DNA from: Hyposmocoma kahamanoa
Taxonomy: Eukaryota > Arthropoda > Insecta > Lepidoptera > Cosmopterigidae
Assembly (NCBI RefSeq): GCF_003589595.1
Contig: NW_020653852.1
Span: forward strand, 5,818,239 to 5,882,238
DNA length: 64,000 nt
Direction of reading: 5' to 3'
Shown here: in pieces, positions 33,581-44,108 of the stretch
Position numbering within the stretch: the first letter of the stretch is position 1
Layout: every line of letters begins with the position of its first letter
Made by a program: the position numbers and the translations under genes
Notes under the pieces: model-generated
Databases searched by the model: none
Told to the model about the DNA's origin: nothing
The model's input: the letters and a program-made list of their open reading frames with translations, nothing else

Positions 33581-33866
33581 CATTGACTTACAAATAAATG
33601 GACGACGGGTCTAATGGAAAAACCACGAAAAAAATGTCCTAAGTCAACCTGTTTAAACGTAGTGACATGTAAAGGAATATGAAAAAGCTAAAACGTTGAA
33701 TTTAAATTGTAATGTCATCGCAGTACTGTCTAATCTTGCTTGCTTCGCTGTCAGTCGAACAAACGAAGACTGAAGCGTGAATGACGCTCTGTATACGATT
33801 TTAACGCCCTATAAGTTCGGACACTTTTTAGCGCGGACCCGACGTCCATATAATTGTAAGTCAATG
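33581..33866. mobile_element. MITE, CATTGACTT family, copy 1
   Basis: 286 bp with 13-bp perfect terminal repeats CATTGACTTACAA. They extend to about 31 bp with three mismatches (ATGGACG.CGGGTC). Flanked by a perfect 8-bp duplication CGTTAAAA (33573-33580 and 33867-33874). The family has copies at 38699 and 56634. There is no coding capacity. An 8-bp duplication points to hAT or P-type transposases. Confidence 0.9.
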
Positions 33867-33984
33867 CGTTAAAACGTCTTTTGTGACCCGTCACGAGTTC
33901 TAGAGACACACGATGTCCCTGACGATTTGGTACTCTATCGTCTTAGTCACATGGTGTTTCTAACGCGCAGCTGTATTTATACCC

Positions 33985-34200
33985 ACCATTTTTGTTAAAT
34001 TTTTAACCGACTCCAAAAAAAGGAGGAGATTCTCATTTCGACTGCATATTTTTTTGTATGTTACGTGATTTGTGAACAGATTTTAACTGAAACTAGGGGA
34101 CGAATCTGGTTTGGCGCACTTTCCGGTAATCCATTTCAATAAAACTTGGCAAATAGATGTAATTCCACGAACCTTTGAGGTCAGTTTTTTTTAGTACTCT
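33985..34200 (+). repeat. Family F dispersed repeat, better preserved
   Basis: AACCGACTCCAAAAAAAGGA, CATTTCGACTGCATATTTTT, GATTTGTGAACAGATTTTAA, then AATTCCACGAACCTTTGAGG. It serves as a guide to the order of blocks in the family. Confidence 0.65.
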
Positions 34201-34752
34201 GTACTGAGATTATGAATATCTAAAACATTTTTTTTTTCATCTAGGACGCGTGATAATAGTAATCAGAAGTTGATGAGTAATGTCATAGTTGTGAATATTC
34301 ATAAGGCCTAATTTACCTTACGTATGACCAGCTTAGTTTACTTTGACTCTGGAACATGCCGAGGGGTTATTTTGATAACATACGGTCCTTAATAACTTCA
34401 TAATATGGGTACAGCAAGTATATATACAACGCTACAATCCTTTGTTTTATATCGAAACTTCGAGAAGCTCCGAGTGTTTACGACAGTTGCCGATTACATT
34501 GTTAACCTATTATTGACATCATAATTTTCTCGTTCACCATTTCGCAAGTGCAATTAAAATAATAAAATAGACGATAAACTTAAGATAGTTTCCTCAAACA
34601 AATCTAACATGAAAGTCGAACTTCGCAGTTGGTTACTTACCTTATATTAAGATGAAACAGAAACCGTATTACGCAGAGGTGAATAATGAGATTTCGTCTG
34701 TCTGTCGAGTCTCTGTTAACTATTTAGAATGGTGAATGACACGATTGTCCAT
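34201..34752. other. No gene recognised
   Basis: Unassigned AT-rich DNA. Confidence 0.5.
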
Positions 34753-34990
34753 TGCCGTTGCAGTGTCACTTAGAGCTTTAAATCGCAAAGATCTGAGGGG
34801 CACTGCCACTGCGCCCGTCACCCTGTGACATAAGTTGACAAGTCCCATGTGCTTGTAATTTCACCAGTACCCTTACCCTTCTTACCCGGAACGCAGTAAT
34901 GATCACATTACTGCTTGGCGGCAGAAACAGATAAGGTGGCAGTACTTTCCTGGACGAACTCGTTCACAAGAGATCTACTGATACTAAAAT
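34753..34990 (-). repeat. GACGGGAC repeat, lacking its tail end
   Basis: Starts at TTGCCGTTGCAGTGTCAC and continues to AGATCTACTGATACTAAAA. The interior is close to the family consensus. Confidence 0.8.
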
Positions 34991-35649
34991 AATACGAACT
35001 ACATGTGTTTTGGTGATAAAGTTCAGAATCTTTTGTACTTTCATTCATCAAAAGAAATTCATATTACCTAAATTCAATAACTATTATGGAAAAAGAAATT
35101 GGAAATATTAATGAACTAAATGAGTGAGGAATTTATATGTAATTGTCAAACAACAAACACTGTAAATCATATATTAAGAAATATTTTTTGAAAACTGAAG
35201 ATATATAAGAAACTTTATACGTTTGTAAATTGCTTAGTTGTTTTTTTCTAATTATATGTATATGTAAGTGAGCAAGTGTTTGTACCTGTCTAGAAGTAAT
35301 TGAGTTACTTTTTTAAGATTTTTGCTCTATTTATATTATATCTTTACTTAAATAAACTGAACTCCTTCGCCGCGGATGAAGTCGGAAGGGCTTTTGTGAG
35401 CGAAGCTTGTAATTAGTAAATAGAATTATTCCTGTATTTTGGTCACCTTTCCGTAAGATTGTTTATTTTAGACTAACTCACAACTGCTTTTGAACTAATA
35501 TTTAAATGGCGGTTTTGCTTGTTTGTGTGAGTGACGTATCGTGATTACATATCGATGGCTTTCTAGAATAGTGACCTATCTCAAAAGTATCTAATTCACT
35601 AGGAAGGTGGTTTAAAAACCCTGAGACGTGTCTATCGCGCAAAATTGAC
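34991..35649. other. No gene recognised
   Basis: AT-rich, no assignment. Confidence 0.5.
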
Positions 35650-35725
35650 TTATCTAATGGTAAGCTATACACCTGTCCATAACCGTTACAGTGCCACTCA
35701 GAGCTTTAAATTGCAAAGATAGACC
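35650..35725 (-). repeat. GACGGGAC repeat, internal fragment
   Basis: TGGTAAGCTATACACCTGTC, CAGTGCCACTCAGAGCTTTA. Both ends are missing. Confidence 0.7.
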
Positions 35726-36158
35726 ATCTTCATATTTTTAAGTGATTATTTTAACCAATGACCAATTCACAATAAAATTTTGCATTTTCTGAACGAATCT
35801 CAGTAATAAGTCTAAAAGGAATTATTTTGGATTATTATTTATTTATTTATTACATTTAAAGCACTAAAAAAACAAATCATTTGAGTATAACATAAATTTT
35901 AAATTTTTACACGCAAAATAGACGCTTTGTCGTCGAGTTTCTGACACCAGCCCGTTGCACCAAGTACCAAGATAACATAAATTTAACTAAGTTTATCGGT
36001 ATACTGCTCATTCGTCGTACAAATAAATTTCTATGTGTAGTGTGTGCGTTCGTACTGCTGGGTGTTGATATTCCTCTTAGTGTGCGTGAGAGTCGTTAAT
36101 AAAGGGTGTCACTAAACCTTGATCTTTGTATGTACATCCCATCGCTGAACACCAGTCT
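35726..36158. other. No gene recognised
   Basis: Unassigned. Confidence 0.5.
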
Positions 36159-36166
36159 ATTCTAAT

Positions 36167-36698
36167 CATCGAGTATGTAACCAGAAATAGAGACGAAATA
36201 AGGGCCATACTTTCCTGGTAACTCATCAGTGATACATCACTTATAAATATCAATTCTCGTTTCCACAGCAATTACAAATTAAAAAGCTGTTCTGTTCTGT
36301 TTTGAAAATAGTACAGCGCCAACAACTGACCTGTGTGCACGTCTCCGTATATTCCAAAAATATTCTGTATTTATTGTAATAAAGATAATATCTGTAACAA
36401 TATCGTGCTGTTCCGTTCGGTGGTGTGAGGAAAAACAGCAAAACATCTGATTATAAAACAAACGGAATCAAATTTCATGGGTAATTAAATATTAAATATG
36501 TAATTTTGCCATTTACGTCCATATAGCAAAGCTCAAGTTAACTGGTCGATTTGAAGTGAAACAATTTGACGACACCCGTCAATTGTTTCGAACTCGGGCT
36601 AGCCAATCGGAGCGCAGTAGTCACAGTAATGATATGGCGGAATAGTTTTCAAACAAATTAAATGACATTTCGTCTCTATTCTGGTTATATACTCGATG
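36167..36698. mobile_element. MITE with 8-bp target duplication (CATCGAG family, hAT-like), full length
   Basis: 532 bp. Terminal inverted repeats of 32-33 bp start CATCGAGTATGTAACCAGAA and end in GACGAAAT, with one substitution and one indel between ends. Flanks are ATTCTAAT (36159-36166) and ATCCTAAC (36699-36706), identical at 6 of 8 positions. It is longer than the 25017 copy because of extra internal sequence near 36240-36330 and 36585-36620. Minus-strand frames inside carry no transposase motif. Confidence 0.8.
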
Positions 36699-36706
36699 AT
36701 CCTAAC

Positions 36707-37344
36707 AAATGGTCGTGAGCAGTACTTAATAAAAACATTTAAAGTAAGTACCTACGTATGGTGTTACTTAAAATGAGAAGGTTATAATTATTATACATTT
36801 CAATCACGTATTAATTTTTTATTTTTTCTAAAAAGTATTTTTTTTTTGTTTTGATGTTTTTACAATTTAACGATATTTTTATTTCTTTGGGAATTTCGTT
36901 TATTAGATATTTCTGTCTTATTTTCCATAAGACGGTATCATCAATTTATTATTATAGACATTTTGCATCTTTATTTCACCACCTTAGGTAGATTGTAAAC
37001 TTTTATCAAAAAAGTGTTCGGCTATCAACATATATTTTAATTTTTCATGTATAGGGAGTACTTTGCAGTAGGATTGGGCCACTATCCTTTGAAAGCAGCT
37101 ATGTAATACACACATATTATGTGTGTATTTAGTAAAATTTAGGTATTACAAAAATTTGATATTTACTTAGGTACGCATGCGAATCTTCAATAAACATACA
37201 AAACACAACAATATGAAACAAATTTTGTATATGTGAAATTTTATAACGCATAAAAAGTAACTGACCAATTTCGTTCGTAATCTTTAAGTCCCTCTCCTGA
37301 AAAGTTGTAATTTTGCAGATTCACAACGGGTGTGAATTTTTTAT
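36707..37344. other. No gene recognised
   Basis: AT-rich, low complexity near 36830. A 10-bp hairpin ATACACACAT/ATGTGTGTAT occurs near 37110-37130. Confidence 0.5.
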
Positions 37345-37535
37345 AGGAAGGGTAAGGGTGCTGCTGAAATCACAGGCACATGGGACTTGTCAATTTTTCT
37401 CAGGGTATCGGACGCAGTGGCAGTGCCCCTCAGATCTTTGTGATTTAAAGCTTTTAGTGGCACTGCAATTATTAGGGACAGACGTGTAGCTTACCACCAG
37501 GCACATGACTTGTTCGTTCTGTCACCGTACTTATT
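37345..37535 (+). repeat. GACGGGAC repeat, missing its tail-distal third
   Basis: AGGGTAAGGGTGCTGCTGAA to TTGTTCGTTCTGTCACCG, followed by an A-rich stretch TATTAAAAATAAAAT. Confidence 0.75.
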
Positions 37536-37895
37536 AAAAATAAAATATTATTATGGCTTTCATGTAATAAAAGCACGTTTGACGTATGAAATGTGGCTTA
37601 TTATACCAAAGTAGGAATTGTAGGACATATTGTCGATATTATAAACTACTTTATATACTCGTATTGCGCTTCACTATTTGTAACGGCTAAGTACATGTGA
37701 CTAATAGTTGCATGTAGTAATTATAAAGTCTGAGACGTACAAAGGCTGGCAATCCCGCTCTGCATATTTGTATAGCCATACAAAGGAGGGACCCAATTTA
37801 ATCCATCTAATATAGCCTCAGTCCAAGAGTTTAGGCTTTCAGTGGCAAGTACTCGATGGTTATGTTTACAGAAGCCTGTGACCCTCTCTAACATG

Positions 37896-37896
<1 letters not shown>
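37536..37896. other. No gene recognised
   Basis: Unassigned; the 88-codon minus frame here is mainly translated from the adjoining TA repeat. Confidence 0.5.

Positions 37897-37975
<79 letters not shown>
37897..37975. repeat. (TA)n microsatellite
   Basis: About 79 bp of TA dinucleotides with a single GTG interruption near 37938. Confidence 0.95.
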
Positions 37976-37979
<4 letters not shown>

Positions 37980-38009
37980 CTGTACATGTAGCCTAATCAT
38001 GTGAGTTTG

Positions 38010-38190
38010 CCAACGCAACAACGAGAATAACGAGAGGCTTTAGGCCATAGTTCGCCATTTTGACCCAATGTAGGTTTGGGAGTTGACATGTTTTCCAAGG
38101 TTTCTTCGACATGCAGGTTTCATAGCCACAATTTTCATTACCGTTAAGAGCCGATATTACCTCAGTTTCAATCAAATTTTTCCCGTATTG
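38010..38190 (-). repeat. SINE family I body fragment
   Basis: Resembles the minus-strand copies at 1752 and 39355 (GGCCATAGTTCGCC, CCAATGTAGGTTTGGGA, CATGCAGGTTTC order). Diverged and headless. Confidence 0.5.
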
Positions 38191-38277
38191 AATTGGTTCT
38201 ATTGCGCGGGCGAATGGTACACACTGGCAAGGACTATATTTATATATTTATATAGTAACTTATATATACTTGTAAAC

Positions 38278-38445
38278 TGCCTCAGTGGCCGAACGGTTAC
38301 CATGCCATATTCCCGGGCCGGGAGAAATAGTTGTATGGCCTACAATTATTTCTCTCGTGAGTTTGGGTGTAATTTGTGGTTGTCTATGTGTGTGTCCATG
38401 GCACCCGCGACACAGGGTTCCCTAGCGCTATGTTGAGTGTGTGCA
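38278..38445 (+). repeat. tRNA-derived SINE (family B)
   Basis: Head TGCCTCAGTGGCCGAACGG; the B box region is shortened by deletion (ATGCCATATTCCCGGGCCGG). The body is complete to GTTGAGTGTGTGCATTATTT. Confidence 0.8.
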
Positions 38446-38459
38446 TTATTTAAAAAAAA

Positions 38460-38665
38460 ATCTGAATTTATTTTTTTACGAACGAAATTAAAACCATTTG
38501 AAAAATATATATCGTATACTATACATGTTCTATTTAGGTCAGTTGATATAAAAAAAATTATTAGTAGATAAAATATCTATTGAATACAGGTTGTCATGTA
38601 AAATTTCTTGGTAAGTTTGTGTTTTTTTCTATCGTGAAAATTTTTAAGAATCGTGTTTTCACACT
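38460..38665 (+). repeat. Repeat J, upstream copy (inverted partner at 42115-42305)
   Basis: GAATTTATTTTTTTACGAAC, TCAGTTGATATAAAAAAAAT and TTCTATCGTGAAAATTTTTA recur in inverted order and orientation at 42115-42305. The two copies face each other across the exon at 40128-40290. Confidence 0.7.
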
Positions 38666-38698
38666 GTTTAGTGGTTAGAGTATATCCTCAATTTTACT

Positions 38699-38926
38699 CA
38701 TTGACTTATAAATAAATGGACGACGGGTCTAGTACAAAAACCACGAAAAAAATGTCCCAAGTCAACCTATTCGAAATTTAAATTGTAATGTCATCGCAGT
38801 ATCGCGCTGTCAGTAGAACAAATGAAGACTAAAGCGGAGTGTCGCGCTCTGTATACGATTTTAGCGCCTTACAAGTGCGGACACTTTTTAGCGCGGACCC
38901 GACGTCCATATAATTGTAAGTCAATG
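38699..38926. mobile_element. MITE, CATTGACTT family, copy 2 (internally deleted)
   Basis: 228 bp with ends CATTGACTTATAA and TTGTAAGTCAATG. Perfect 8-bp duplication ATTTTACT at 38691-38698 and 38927-38934. Shorter than copy 1 because about 55 bp near the AACGTTGAATTT block are missing. Confidence 0.9.
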
Positions 38927-38934
38927 ATTTTACT

Positions 38935-39354
38935 ACATATTTTTTCCAAAGTGATCGATTCAACAATTTCACTGTTATGCGGAATCAAAGCCGTTTGGAT
39001 AGCAATGGCATTACCCGTCATTGCCATATTTTGCTATTGCAGTACAAAAAACACACTCTAGGAAACAATGCTATATGTTCTTACTATTATAATACAAGTA
39101 GCCCAGTTTAGCCGCATTAGAAAACAGTGCCGTTTTGCAAAGCGGCTAGCCGTAACGTAATACGACGCTTTATACAATACGGCTACTGGCTATTGCATAC
39201 TTGCCGTATGCAATAGCCAATAGCTGTGAGAGAAATGATGCTATTCAAATGATTGGACGATGCTACGATTTGCGAATATTACGATTATAATCGTTCAGTG
39301 CACAAAATATTAAGTTATTTTTCTCATTTTATATTTTGTGAATTGCATTCATAT
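38935..39354. other. No gene; perfect hairpin at 39187-39219
   Basis: 39187-39200 (TGGCTATTGCATAC) pairs with 39206-39219 across a 5-nt loop. The neighbourhood 39110-39235 has several related CGGCTA/TAGCCG words, which suggests a decayed foldback element. Confidence 0.5.
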
Positions 39355-39600
39355 GTACTCATCATCATCAACCAATCTAAAGGTCCCATTGCTGGGCACG
39401 GGTCTCCTCTCAGGTGAAGGTGTAGGCCATAATACACCACGTTCGCCCAATGCGGGTTGGGAACTTCACACGTTTACCGAGAACTGTGAATCTTCTTCAA
39501 CGTGCAGGTTTCCTCAAGATGTTTTCGTTCACCTAAAAGCTCATGGTAAATTCCAAATTAAATTTCGCATATAAATTCCAAAAAACTCAGAGGTGCGAGC
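39355..39600 (-). repeat. tRNA-derived SINE (family I), head truncated
   Basis: + strand starts in CTCATCATCATCAACC, the complement of the (GATGAT)n tail, then GGGCACGGGTCTCCTCTCAG. It ends near CTCAGAGGTGCGAGCC, just short of the B box. Confidence 0.75.
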
Positions 39601-39604
39601 CGTT

Positions 39605-39850
39605 AATGTACACGAGTTCATGTACATTAATGGCGAATCTGAATTCTATTTACTAGGCAACAACATTGAAATTCCTCTGAATATTACAACCGCGCGGTTG
39701 CCGCGCGGCCGCCGCGTATAACAAATTCAAGCTAGGATCGTTCACGTGTCCGGGACGCTCATTTAAGTTCAAACGTGTAAGAGCGTATTTTGCCATGACA
39801 GTTAGAAGCACGCGGTCGCCGCGGTCGATCTTCTTCATGTGCCATCTTCT
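39605..39850 (-). repeat. GC-rich repeat H, second copy, inverted
   Basis: Inverted copy of 28320-28545: ATGTACATTAATGGCGAATC, GAATTCTATTTACTAGGCAA, CCGCGCGGTTGCCGCGCGG and TCCGGGACGCTC. A 61-codon minus frame inside has no known domain. Confidence 0.7.
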
Positions 39851-40127
39851 AATGAAGGTTGGCGATCACGATGGCAATCTGTACTTTGGACACTGCAGCT
39901 TTGAATAATGATTGGGTGCTCCTATTGAACCACTGGCGCAAATTTCTGAACCAGGATATTCTCCTTCTCCTTACACGTCTCTTTCCTTGTATTTTGCCTT
40001 GGATTATTAATTGTAATAGGTCGTACTTTGGGTTTCTCATTATATGACCCAGATACTCCAGCTTCCTTATATATTTAATTTAAAAAAATAGGCTACCATG
40101 GTTTTATACTAACAATTTTTTTTTCAG

Positions 40128-40290
40128 CCGCAAACGTTGTTCAATGACAAAGGCAAGTACCCGACACTGACTCGCATGTCATACTGCCAGTGCCGGCTGC
40201 CGACGGTCTTCACCAGCGTGTTCGAGAGGTTCGGCTGGGCGCACGTGGCGCTGCTCCTGGATAAGTCCGATCTGTTCTCCCTTACCGTTG
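40128..40290 (+). CDS. Receptor guanylyl cyclase / natriuretic peptide receptor-like, exon encoding part of the ligand-binding domain
   Basis: This exon has an acceptor TTTTTTTTTCAG ending at 40127 and a donor GTTAGT starting at 40291. It encodes 54 residues and ends in phase 1. The sequence FNDKGKYPTLTRMSYCQC followed by FERFGWAHVALLLDK matches the segment of ANF-receptor family ectodomains where a PTLTR strand leads to a helix and a GWxxVALLxxxS strand (type I periplasmic-binding fold). In the family this region binds peptide ligand or dimerises at the cell surface, and a kinase-like and cyclase domain follow inside the cell. The base composition (about 58% GC) and codon use differ sharply from the flanks. 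The start of the exon is fixed by the splice site, not by a methionine. Naming at the level of receptor cyclase versus clearance receptor is not possible from these exons. Confidence 0.85.
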
Positions 40291-40353
40291 GTTAGTATTT
40301 CACTATCATATTTTTGCAGAAGTTGCTAAAATATTTGAATTTTTTTTACTGAC

Positions 40354-41705
40354 ATGACAATTTTGACTACTAAGTCGTTAAATCCATCTCCCACCGCCGC
40401 TGAATCCTTACTAAAAGAAAATAATGCAGTTAATATCATTAATTTAGGGCTCCGTCATGTGTTTCCAAACGATATTGTTAAAGCCTTTAAGTCTATAAAC
40501 ATAAAAATACTGCTGATCTTGATGGTCTTTCAGTCAGAGTAATTAGTTCTATAGTTGATTGTATTGCGCCTTAGTTAGCCTGTGTTTTTAATAAATGTGT
40601 TGATGATCGTGTCTTTCCTGACCTCATGAAGCAAAGTAAAGTTATTCCATTTTTCAAATCTGGTAGTATTTCAGACCCCACCAATTTCAGACCTATATCA
40701 ATACTACCAACTCTCAGTAAAATATTTGAAAAAAATATTCTAAATCAGATTTGTGCACATTTTTATAGTAATAAGTTAATGTCTCCTAAACAATTTGGTT
40801 TCACTCAGGGTCGCTCTACAACCGATGCTGGTGTCGAGTTGATGAATATATATTTGATGCATGGAAAGTCTCACCTGATGCTATGGTGTATTCTGTGACT
40901 TTTCCAAGGCGTTTGATTATGTGCACCATGATACACTGGTCAGGAAACTTCACCATTATGGTGTGGCGGGACGTGATTTCGATCTTCTTAAATCGTTTAT
41001 TTCTTTTATCGTGTAATCGTATTTGCGTGGTAGGGTACAGAGGGTGGATGTTAACGGTACGAGATCATCAGGGTCTGCAATTAGCATGGGTGTCCCTCAA
41101 GGTTGAATTCTATTCCCATTTTTGTTTTTATTTTATATTAATGACTTACCTAACCTCATGGAGGGTATAAAATATGAAATAGTATTGTTTGCTGATGATA
41201 CTTCCTTATTATTTAAAGTTAAAAGGCACCAATGTTCCTACGACGATGTGAACAATGCTATATCTAAAGTAGTTGATTGGTTTGCTGTTAATAACCTACT
41301 CCTTAATGAGAAGAAAACAAATTGTGAAATTTACATTACCCAATGAGACTGTTACAAACATTGTAGTTAGAAACGAAAAATTGAATCTTGTGGATAAAGT
41401 TGTATTTCTAGGTATAACGTTAGATGCTAAATTGCAATGGGGTCTCCATACAAATAAGTTATCAAAACGGCTCGGCTCTGTAGTGTACGCGATTAAAAAA
41501 ATACGGAAACTTTCAGACGTCGAAATGTAGCGGACATTGGTTTACTGCAGCTACTTTCACAGTCTTATGACATACGGCATTTTGCTTTGGGGTAATGCCG
41601 CCGATGTGAATAGAATCTTGTCTTGCAGAAACGTGCGGTTAGGGCAATTTACAATCTGGGCCCCAAAGTATCTTTGAGAGATAAGTTTAATTTGAATTTG
41701 ACGAC
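40354..41705 (+). pseudogene. LINE reverse transcriptase (jockey/CR1 type), 5'-truncated and frameshifted, in the first intron
   Basis: Starting 64 bp after the exon, broken + frames give the polymerase in order: NFRPISILPTLSKIFEKNIL, KQFGFTQGRSTTDAGVEL, motif A CDFSKAFDYVHHDTLVRKL at about 40896-40955, a degenerate GVPQG box, and motif C FADDTSLL at about 41190-41213. DKVVFLGITLDAKLQW and QKRAVRAIYNLG follow. The catalytic aspartates are still present, but frames shift at about 40550, 40865, 41170, 41340 and 41600, and stops occur at 40577 and 41528. The N-terminal endonuclease and the 3' end are missing. A SINE abuts the right edge. Confidence 0.85.
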
Positions 41706-41795
41706 TTCGGTGGTAGAACAGTTTATACTGTGGGCACTGGATGAGGAGGTCCCGGGTTTGATTTCCAGTAGGACCATATTGGGAATGGATTTTTT
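41706..41795 (+). repeat. tRNA-derived SINE (family A), short copy
   Basis: TCGGTGGTAGAACAGTTTAT, then GAGGAGGTCCCGGGTTTGAT (B box region). Truncated after AGGACCATATTGGGAATGG. Confidence 0.7.
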
Positions 41796-42114
41796 TCTAA
41801 ATATATTATGTTACATTGATTTAATTAAATATTTTTATTTAATCTAATAATTATAAGAAACGTAATTTCACATAGCATTATTCAAAACAGTTATGCAGTT
41901 ATGCATACCAATAAAATTGTTAAATGTTGAAGTCGAGTAGAAATTAGTTCTATGAATGAAATAGTTAATCTTGTTTGATATTTTTAGTGGAATGTATTTT
42001 AATTTTGTATTAATAATAATGGAAATTAAGAGTCTAGATACAACCTCAAATGGTTAAATAAATCACTTGGGGAAAATATATAATAAAATTAAGGATATGC
42101 ACTAATGACTATAC
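41796..42114. other. Intron, no feature recognised
   Basis: AT-rich intron sequence. Confidence 0.6.
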
Positions 42115-42305
42115 GATGTGGAAACACAATTCCTAAAAATTTTCACGATAGAAAAAAAAACAAATTTACTTTAAAATTTTACAAGAAAATTACTGCATTC
42201 AATAGGTACTTTACATACACCAATGTTTTTTTTTATATCAACTGAACTAAGTAAAACACGTATGGTATACGCTTTAATTTCGTATGTAAAAAAATAAATT
42301 CAGAA
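42115..42305 (-). repeat. Repeat J, downstream inverted copy
   Basis: Complement of 38460-38665 in order: TTTTCACGATAGAAAAAAAA, TTTATATCAACTGAAC, CGTATGTAAAAAAATAAATT. It lies in the intron after exon 40128-40290, and its partner lies before that exon. Confidence 0.7.
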
Positions 42306-42454
42306 ATAAAGCCAGACTCAAGCAAAGTTAACCGCATTAGTATGGGAAAACTTTGAATTTGAGCTGAGGTAATAGGTATCGATTCTTAATAACTATTTGC
42401 TTTCACATACACACACATATTACTTATAACTGTTTATTAATAAGTGTGTGTAGT

Positions 42455-42600
42455 CTTGTGAAAGAGTTCGTCCAGAGAAATACTGACACAAGTCAAGCAC
42501 TAATGTGAGAATTATTACTGCACTCTGGTTTTGAAGGGTATAATGGCGCTGGGTATTGTGGCTTTGCCCCTTAGATCTTTACTATTTAGAGTCTATTGTA
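42455..42600 (+). repeat. GACGGGAC repeat, degenerate distal half
   Basis: TGTGAAAGAGTTCGTCCAGA, ATTACTGCACTCTGGTTTTG, CCCCTTAGATCTTTACTATT. Many small deletions. Confidence 0.6.
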
Positions 42601-42816
42601 TATTGGTGTACGTAAAATACAGATATTATTGTGGCAAATCGTTCCTTGATGTCGTGTATTGGTGGATAATTGGTAACGAACTACGTGAAAATAGAGTGTG
42701 AGTTGCGTGTTTAAATAAAATTGCGGCGCATGGCTAAAGTAGATCGCCGCGTGCGCAGAGTTATGCCGAAGAATCTATGAAACCATATAGTAGTATGTAT
42801 TACATTAATGATAATA

Positions 42817-44106
42817 GGGGTTAAAGTATGAAATTGCCGATTTGTACTGAAAATCTAAATTGTTTATTTTTTAAATTTTTAACAAATTTATTTAATCAAA
42901 ATAGTTGCCATTATTATCTATACATTGCTGCCATCTAATAGGAAGGTTATTAATGCCTTTGCTATAGAACTCCGACGATCTAGACTGCACAAACTGTGTG
43001 AAAGCATTTTGTACTGCCTCCTGGGAAGAAAACTTCTTGTCACGTAGATTTATAGTAGAAGATTGTCCAAATCACGAAAAAAATGGTAGTCCGTTGGAGC
43101 AAGGTCTGGTGAATACGGAGGATGACGAATGGTTTCTAACTGCAGTTCCTGAAGGGTCAAAATGGTTTCTCGTGCTGTGTGAGGTCTCGCGTTGTCGTGG
43201 AGCAATAATGGTGAAGATCGATTCATGAGTCGGGGCTGTTTTACTGCTAGTTTTGTCAACATGGTTCGGAGTTCGGCACAATAGACATCTGCCGTTATTG
43301 CTTGACCAGATCGGAGAAAACTATAGTGAATAACACCAAGCTGAGACCACCAAACAGTTACCATTACCTTTTTATTGGTAAGTTTTGCTTTAGGACACTG
43401 TTGTGGCATTTGACCTGGGGTCAGTCATTGCATTTTTCTTTTCCGGTTATCATAAAGAATCCACTTTTCATCACATGTTACAATTCGATCCAATATTCCT
43501 TCATTTCTGTACCGGTTCAACAAGGCAACACAAGTTTCAACACGCGTTTCTTTCTGCAGATCAGTCAAATCATGAGGCACCCATTTTTCGTATTTTTTTA
43601 TTTTATTGATTTGACGCAAGTGAGTCAATATTGTGGGTAAGGTAACGTTAAACCATGCCGCTAATTCCTGGGTAGTTTGACTAGGATCGGCTTCCACTAT
43701 CTCTCTTAATTCATCGTTATTCACCTGTGTGGGCGGTCTTCCTCGTGGCTCGTTCTTTAAGTCGAAATTTCCATCACGAAAGCGTTTAAACCAAAATCGC
43801 ACGGTGCGTTCATTAGTAGACCCCTCTCCAAACGCAGCATTGATATTGCGGGCTGTTTCTGCCGCGTTAGTTCCGCGTCGGAACTCGTATTCAAAAATCA
43901 CTCGAATTTTCGCAGTATCCATCTTTCTTGTCTAAATTGAATAACAAAAACAATTGAAAGTCGATATTCAAATGTTTCAAATTTAAAAAAAAAAAATCAC
44001 AGAAACCATTTGAAAAAAGTTTCATTCGAAAACCTCAAACCATGAAGATTCTATGAAAATTCAAAGAACCTATTGCAATAAAACGGCAATTTCATACTTT
44101 AACCCC
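42817..44106 (-). mobile_element. Full-length mariner (cecropia-like), 1290 bp, with both terminal repeats and TA duplication
   Basis: Terminal inverted repeats of 23 bp, perfect at both ends: left 42817-42839 (GGGGTTAAAGTATGAAATTG...) and right 44084-44106. TA dinucleotides at 42815-42816 and 44107-44108 are the target duplication of the Tc1/mariner superfamily. The single gene runs on the minus strand. All the outer structure is intact, so only the transposase has decayed. Its subfamily placement near cecropia/Hsmar1-type mariners is from the look of the transposase and was not tested by a tree. Confidence 0.92.
42900..43922 (-). pseudogene. Mariner transposase with nonsense mutations
   Basis: The start codon is at 43922-43920 (MDTAKIRVIFEYEFRRG). 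The paired helix-turn-helix N-terminus includes TVRFWFKRFRDGNFDL and the linker GRPP. WVPHDLTDLQK precedes the first catalytic aspartate in IVTCDEKWILYDN. The frame is then stopped at about 43425-43427 by TGA, at a place where the family has tryptophan (QWLxPGQ), and the same frame resumes as LTPGQMPQQCPKAKL. The second and third catalytic aspartates are in LLLHDNARPHTA and YSPDLAPTDYHFF. A second stop follows DNLLL near 43050. Beyond it the C-terminus is recognisable (SFLPRRQYKM, DGSNV). The catalytic triad is therefore all visible and decay is slight compared with other copies in the window. Confidence 0.9.
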
Positions 44107-44108
44107 TA

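Noticed and set aside
37721..37987. 88-codon frame with a Tyr-Ile repeat
   Set aside because: Translation of the (TA)n microsatellite.
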